Assembly (NCBI RefSeq): GCF_000836725.1
Contig: NZ_JXTH01000020.1
Location: 1 to 38,861 of the forward strand
Direction of reading: 5' to 3'
Source of the DNA: Anoxybacillus thermarum
Lineage (GTDB): Bacteria; Bacillota; Bacilli; Bacillales; Anoxybacillaceae
DNA length: 38,861 nt
The position numbers were made by a program, and so were the translations under genes. This document shows positions 38,717 through 38,861 of this stretch, in pieces; within the stretch, counting starts at the first letter, position 1; each line of letters opens with the position of its first letter. Below the pieces are notes generated by a model that worked only from the letters and a program-made list of their open reading frames with translations, did not search any database and was not told the DNA's origin.

Positions 38717-38861
38717 TTACACCCAACCAAAATCCCGAAGCGCCGACAACGCTTGATGGATCGGCGTCCCGGATGACCGCTGCAGACACGGTAGATTCTG
38801 ACGCACCACATCTGCCCACAACCGTCCTGCCTTCCGTTTGGCCTGTTCAACCCGCTTGGAC
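38717..38861 (-). CDS. Transposase C-terminal fragment cut by window edge
   Basis: The reverse strand encodes 47 residues ending SGTPIHQALSALRDFGWV and a TAA at 38717-38719, entering from the right edge. The Lys/Arg-rich helix and the GTPIHQAL motif fit the C-terminus of an IS4-like DDE transposase by recall, but the family is uncertain. It lies about 140 bp from the point where the PepSY gene is broken, which fits one IS inserted there. Confidence 0.5.
   Translation of the reverse strand, partial: SKRVEQAKRKAGRLWADVVRQNLPCLQRSSGTPIHQALSALRDFGWV

Overview
The window looks like chromosomal DNA of a thermophilic, spore-forming member of the Bacillaceae, most likely Anoxybacillus or a close Geobacillus relative. 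This rests on Bacillus-type ribosome binding sites, sporulation-linked genes (prkA, yhbH, spoVR), gene blocks that follow Bacillus subtilis order (tRNA-Gly, B3/B4-domain gene, queG, yhbB, trmL, prkA, yhbH; and yhcT, yhcU, yhcV, pgcA, yhdB), and several insertion-sequence families common in that group. No ribosomal RNA or CRISPR array was seen. The genus is inferred from recall, not from a search.

Layout. 1-2640 is a graveyard of mobile DNA: the start of an ISLre2-like transposase, two IS21 remnants with one inserted inside the other, an IS3 remnant, a MOSC-domain remnant, one intact transglutaminase-like gene, and the 3' part of a tRNA-Leu that looks like an old integration scar. 2735-9769 is a beta-glucan utilisation locus: a GH1 beta-glucosidase behind three similar palindromic operators, a three-gene sugar ABC importer without its own ATPase, a LacI-type regulator, and a surface-anchored GH16 endo-beta-1,3-glucanase. 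9796-10354 carries an intact tRNA-Gly(TCC) preceded by two 158-bp direct repeats. Each repeat starts with the 5' half of that tRNA followed by 127 bp of structured, unrecognised sequence. 10375-17227 is a conserved housekeeping and sporulation block that also contains an unlisted 30-residue membrane peptide gene.

17240-21264 is a reactive-sulfur (persulfide) detoxification regulon: rhodanese, TusA-rhodanese fusion, DsrE-like protein, TusA, TauE/SafE exporter, glutaredoxin-like protein and rhodanese/metallo-beta-lactamase protein. It has four copies of a 16-bp inverted repeat, ATACy-N6-rGTAT, at three promoters, which points to a CsoR/CstR-type persulfide sensor encoded elsewhere. 21376-26356 holds membrane-protease, CNNM-type transporter, pseudouridine synthase, disulfide-forming pair and CBS-domain genes. 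At 26410-27288 an internally deleted IS with intact ends and a perfect 8-bp target duplication has landed between the phosphoglucomutase gene and its promoter.

29079-34215 carries yhdB, ogt, hflC-hflK, an IS1380 fragment and spoVR. 34231-36407 is a MarR-regulated multidrug exporter. 36425-38260 is a catabolite-controlled alpha-glucosidase. The window ends in a PepSY-type membrane protein gene broken by another IS.

The strongest candidates for something undescribed are the tandem tRNA-Gly-half repeats (9905-10220), the Shine-Dalgarno/hairpin/TTG start of the CNNM gene (22068-22111), the complete sulfur-stress operator set, and the 37-bp duplication that gives tusA two start signals.
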